Assembly (NCBI GenBank): GCA_016218005.1
Contig: JACRFF010000054.1
Coordinates: 1 to 7,664, forward strand
Origin: Ignavibacteriales bacterium
GTDB lineage: Bacteria > Bacteroidota > Ignavibacteria > UBA10030
Reading direction: 5' to 3'
Length of the DNA stretch: 7,664 nt
Shown: one piece after another, positions 6,629 to 7,664 of the stretch
How positions within the stretch are numbered: position 1 is the stretch's first letter
How the letters are laid out: every line of letters begins with the position of its first letter
Translations under genes and position numbers: made by a program
The notes under the pieces: model-generated
Databases searched by the model: none
The model's input: the letters and a program-made list of their open reading frames with translations, nothing else
What the model was told of the DNA's origin: nothing

Positions 6629-7096
6629 TTATTTGGTTGGACTAATTTTGATGCGCATGGACTCTTTGGGTGACGATAACACAATACTTGTAGTTGTTCT
6701 AAGCACACCCTGCCAAGATTGAATCTTGGCAAGAAGTTTTTCAAGACTAGAAGTATTTTCCGTGCGAATTTTCAAGAGATGAGATCCTTCTCCTGTAATG
6801 GCATGACATTCGAGAATTTCTTCTGTACTTGAAGCATGGTCAACAAACGAACCAAAGTGCCTCGGTGAATCAACAGTAACGGCAACGAACGCCGTTATGT
6901 CCTTGCCAAAAAGTTTGTGGTCAACTTTTGCAAAATAGCCGGTGATGTATCCGGCCGCTTCCAACTTTCGTAGTCGCTCACTCACAGCGGGGAGCGAGAG
7001 ACCAACCTTCTCCGCAAGCTCGTTTCTCCGCGTCCGACCTTTCGTTTGAAGGAACTCTATCAGTTTGTAGTCTATTTCATCCAATGCAGTAGACAT
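6629..7096 (-). CDS. Lrp/AsnC-family transcriptional regulator
   Basis: The 155-residue protein has the normal family size and two-domain layout. The N-terminal winged helix-turn-helix spans about 4-55 (LDEIDYKLIEFLQTKGR, then the recognition helix SLPAVSERLRKLE at 34-46). The C-terminal RAM effector-binding domain spans about 66-142 and includes HAITGEGSHLLKIRTEN (98-114) and TTTSIVLSS (134-142). Members form dimers or octamers and usually sense amino acids, and many repress their own gene. The ligand cannot be read from the sequence; glutamine or glutamate is a reasonable guess because the next gene is type III glutamine synthetase. The ATG at 7096 has only a weak GAGA upstream. The stop is 14 bases from the glnN start, which supports co-transcription. 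Confidence 0.93.
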   Translation of the reverse strand: MSTALDEIDYKLIEFLQTKGRTRRNELAEKVGLSLPAVSERLRKLEAAGYITGYFAKVDHKLFGKDITAFVAVTVDSPRHFGSFVDHASSTEEILECHAITGEGSHLLKIRTENTSSLEKLLAKIQSWQGVLRTTTSIVLSSPKESMRIKISPTK

Positions 7097-7121
7097 TTAG
7101 TCATATCTCTACGTATAGCTT

Positions 7122-7132
7122 ACTTATTAAGT
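7122..7132. promoter_or_regulatory. Palindrome ACTTA-T-TAAGT, possible operator in the lrp leader
   Basis: This is a perfect 11-base inverted repeat with one central base. It lies between the predicted transcription start (about 7149) and the regulator's ATG at 7096. Lrp/AsnC proteins often bind AT-rich palindromes near their own promoters, so self-regulation is plausible. The element is short and AT-rich and could be chance. Confidence 0.3.
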
Positions 7133-7155
7133 GGTTTTATACTAATGACGGAAGA

Positions 7156-7184
7156 AAGATAAGTTGCAAATCGAAGAGATGCAA
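7156..7184 (-). promoter_or_regulatory. Candidate promoter for the lrp-glnN unit
   Basis: On the minus strand, TTGCAT (7184-7179) and TATCTT (7161-7156) are 17 bases apart, giving a leader of about 50 bases. Other AT-rich hexamers nearer the gene (TATAAA, TATACG) are alternative -10 boxes, but I found no well-spaced -35 partner for them. The spacer of 115 bases between rpe and this gene shows no strong terminator. Confidence 0.4.
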
Positions 7185-7189
7185 GACAA

Positions 7190-7214
7190 AACGCACTACA
7201 CGGCCAACGCACTA
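7190..7214. repeat. Short direct repeat across the rpe stop codon
   Basis: AACGCACTA occurs at 7190-7198 and again at 7206-7214, 16 bases apart. The second copy contains the rpe stop codon. At nine bases it may be chance. It forms no obvious hairpin and I assign it no function. Confidence 0.35.
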
Positions 7215-7664
7215 TGATCGTAAGGCGTTGAGTGCGGCGGGAATGTTTTTCGAGTGAAAGATGGCGGTACCGGCAACCAGTACGGTGGCTCCAGCTTCTT
7301 TCAAGAATGCGCTGTTGGATGAATCAACTCCACCATCAACTTCCAAGTCAATTCGTAAGCCGGAAGCATCGATGAGCTTTCGTGCATCCCGAATTTTCTT
7401 GAGCGAATTTGGAATGAACTTCTGTCCTCCAAAACCTGGATTGACACTCATAATGAGGAGCAAGTCGATGGATTCGATAATTTCGACGAGAACATTCACG
7501 GGCGTTGCGGGATTGATGGCTACACCGGCTTTGGCTCCAGTAGCTCGTATTGACTGAAGAATCTTGTCTAAATGTGTGCACGCCTCTTGATGAACCGTAA
7601 TGATATCGGCACCGGCCGCTCGGAACTTTTCAATATAATTCTCGGGATGAGAAATCATCAAGTG
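7212..7664 (-). CDS. rpe: Ribulose-phosphate 3-epimerase, N-terminus cut by the window edge
   Basis: This TIM-barrel enzyme interconverts D-ribulose 5-phosphate and D-xylulose 5-phosphate in the pentose phosphate and Calvin pathways. The visible 150 residues are the C-terminal two thirds of a protein usually about 215-230 long. They open with HLMISHPENYI, the end of the family's DxHLM strand, whose His is the first visible residue and a usual metal ligand. Then come the active-site strand IITVHQEACTHL, GVAINPATP, the phosphate loop region MSVNPGFGGQKF, and LEVDGGV, whose Asp is a catalytic acid/base. TTG and ATG codons near the edge (7661, 7658) are internal, not the true start, because the frame stays open and conserved to position 7664. 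The C-terminus is complete and ends in ALNALRS. No strong terminator follows. Confidence 0.95.
   Translation of the reverse strand, partial: HLMISHPENYIEKFRAAGADIITVHQEACTHLDKILQSIRATGAKAGVAINPATPVNVLVEIIESIDLLLIMSVNPGFGGQKFIPNSLKKIRDARKLIDASGLRIDLEVDGGVDSSNSAFLKEAGATVLVAGTAIFHSKNIPAALNALRS

Noticed and set aside
7185..7211. Intrinsic terminator after rpe
   Set aside because: There is a short T run (GCGTTTTG) on the minus strand, but no stable hairpin precedes it; the repeats there are direct, not inverted.
1..7664. Defence system, mobile element, CRISPR array or riboswitch
   Set aside because: Both strands were read for repeats, transposase or nuclease motifs and long structured leaders. 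None was seen, and the gaps between genes are too short to hide one.

Overview
The window is a densely packed bacterial chromosomal segment in which every supported gene lies on the minus strand, so transcription runs from the right end to the left. There are eight complete genes, one gene cut by the right edge and possibly the first codons of another at the left edge. No mobile element, CRISPR array, tRNA, rRNA or riboswitch was seen, and the longest non-coding stretch is about 115 bases. Base composition looks mid-range and even across the genes. The mix (type III glutamine synthetase, zinc-ribbon Yip1 protein, tryptophanase of the non-enteric form) suggests a Bacteroidota/Ignavibacteriota-like lineage. 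That is an inference from gene types, not a proof.

Right block (7664 to about 4441). The C-terminal 150 residues of ribulose-phosphate 3-epimerase (rpe) come first. A 115-base spacer follows, holding a candidate promoter and a small palindrome. Next are a Lrp/AsnC-family regulator and, 14 bases later behind a strong ribosome binding site, a 708-residue type III glutamine synthetase (glnN). A textbook intrinsic terminator closes this pair, so the regulator and the enzyme look like a self-contained nitrogen-assimilation unit.

Middle block (about 4438 to 1190). A good sigma-70-like promoter starts right at the edge of that terminator and lies so close to the next start codon that the mRNA may be leaderless. 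Four tightly packed genes follow: an enoyl-CoA hydratase/isomerase-family protein, adenine phosphoribosyltransferase (apt), a peroxiredoxin-fold protein that has lost its catalytic cysteines, and tryptophanase (tnaA). Junctions are a 7-base overlap, a 20-base gap and a 5-base gap, which points to one transcript with translational coupling. The functions are mixed: acyl-CoA metabolism, purine salvage, a redox-fold protein and tryptophan breakdown to indole, pyruvate and ammonia.

Left block (1179 to 48). A weaker candidate promoter precedes a zinc-ribbon plus Yip1-type membrane protein. This overlaps by 20 bases a small zincin-type metallopeptidase with an intact HExxH site.

The genes are mostly housekeeping families. 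The observation most worth a second look is the peroxiredoxin homologue at 2566-3054: the peroxidatic cysteine, the resolving cysteine and probably the catalytic arginine are all replaced while the fold and reading frame are kept. I found no convincing evidence of a wholly new multi-gene system.
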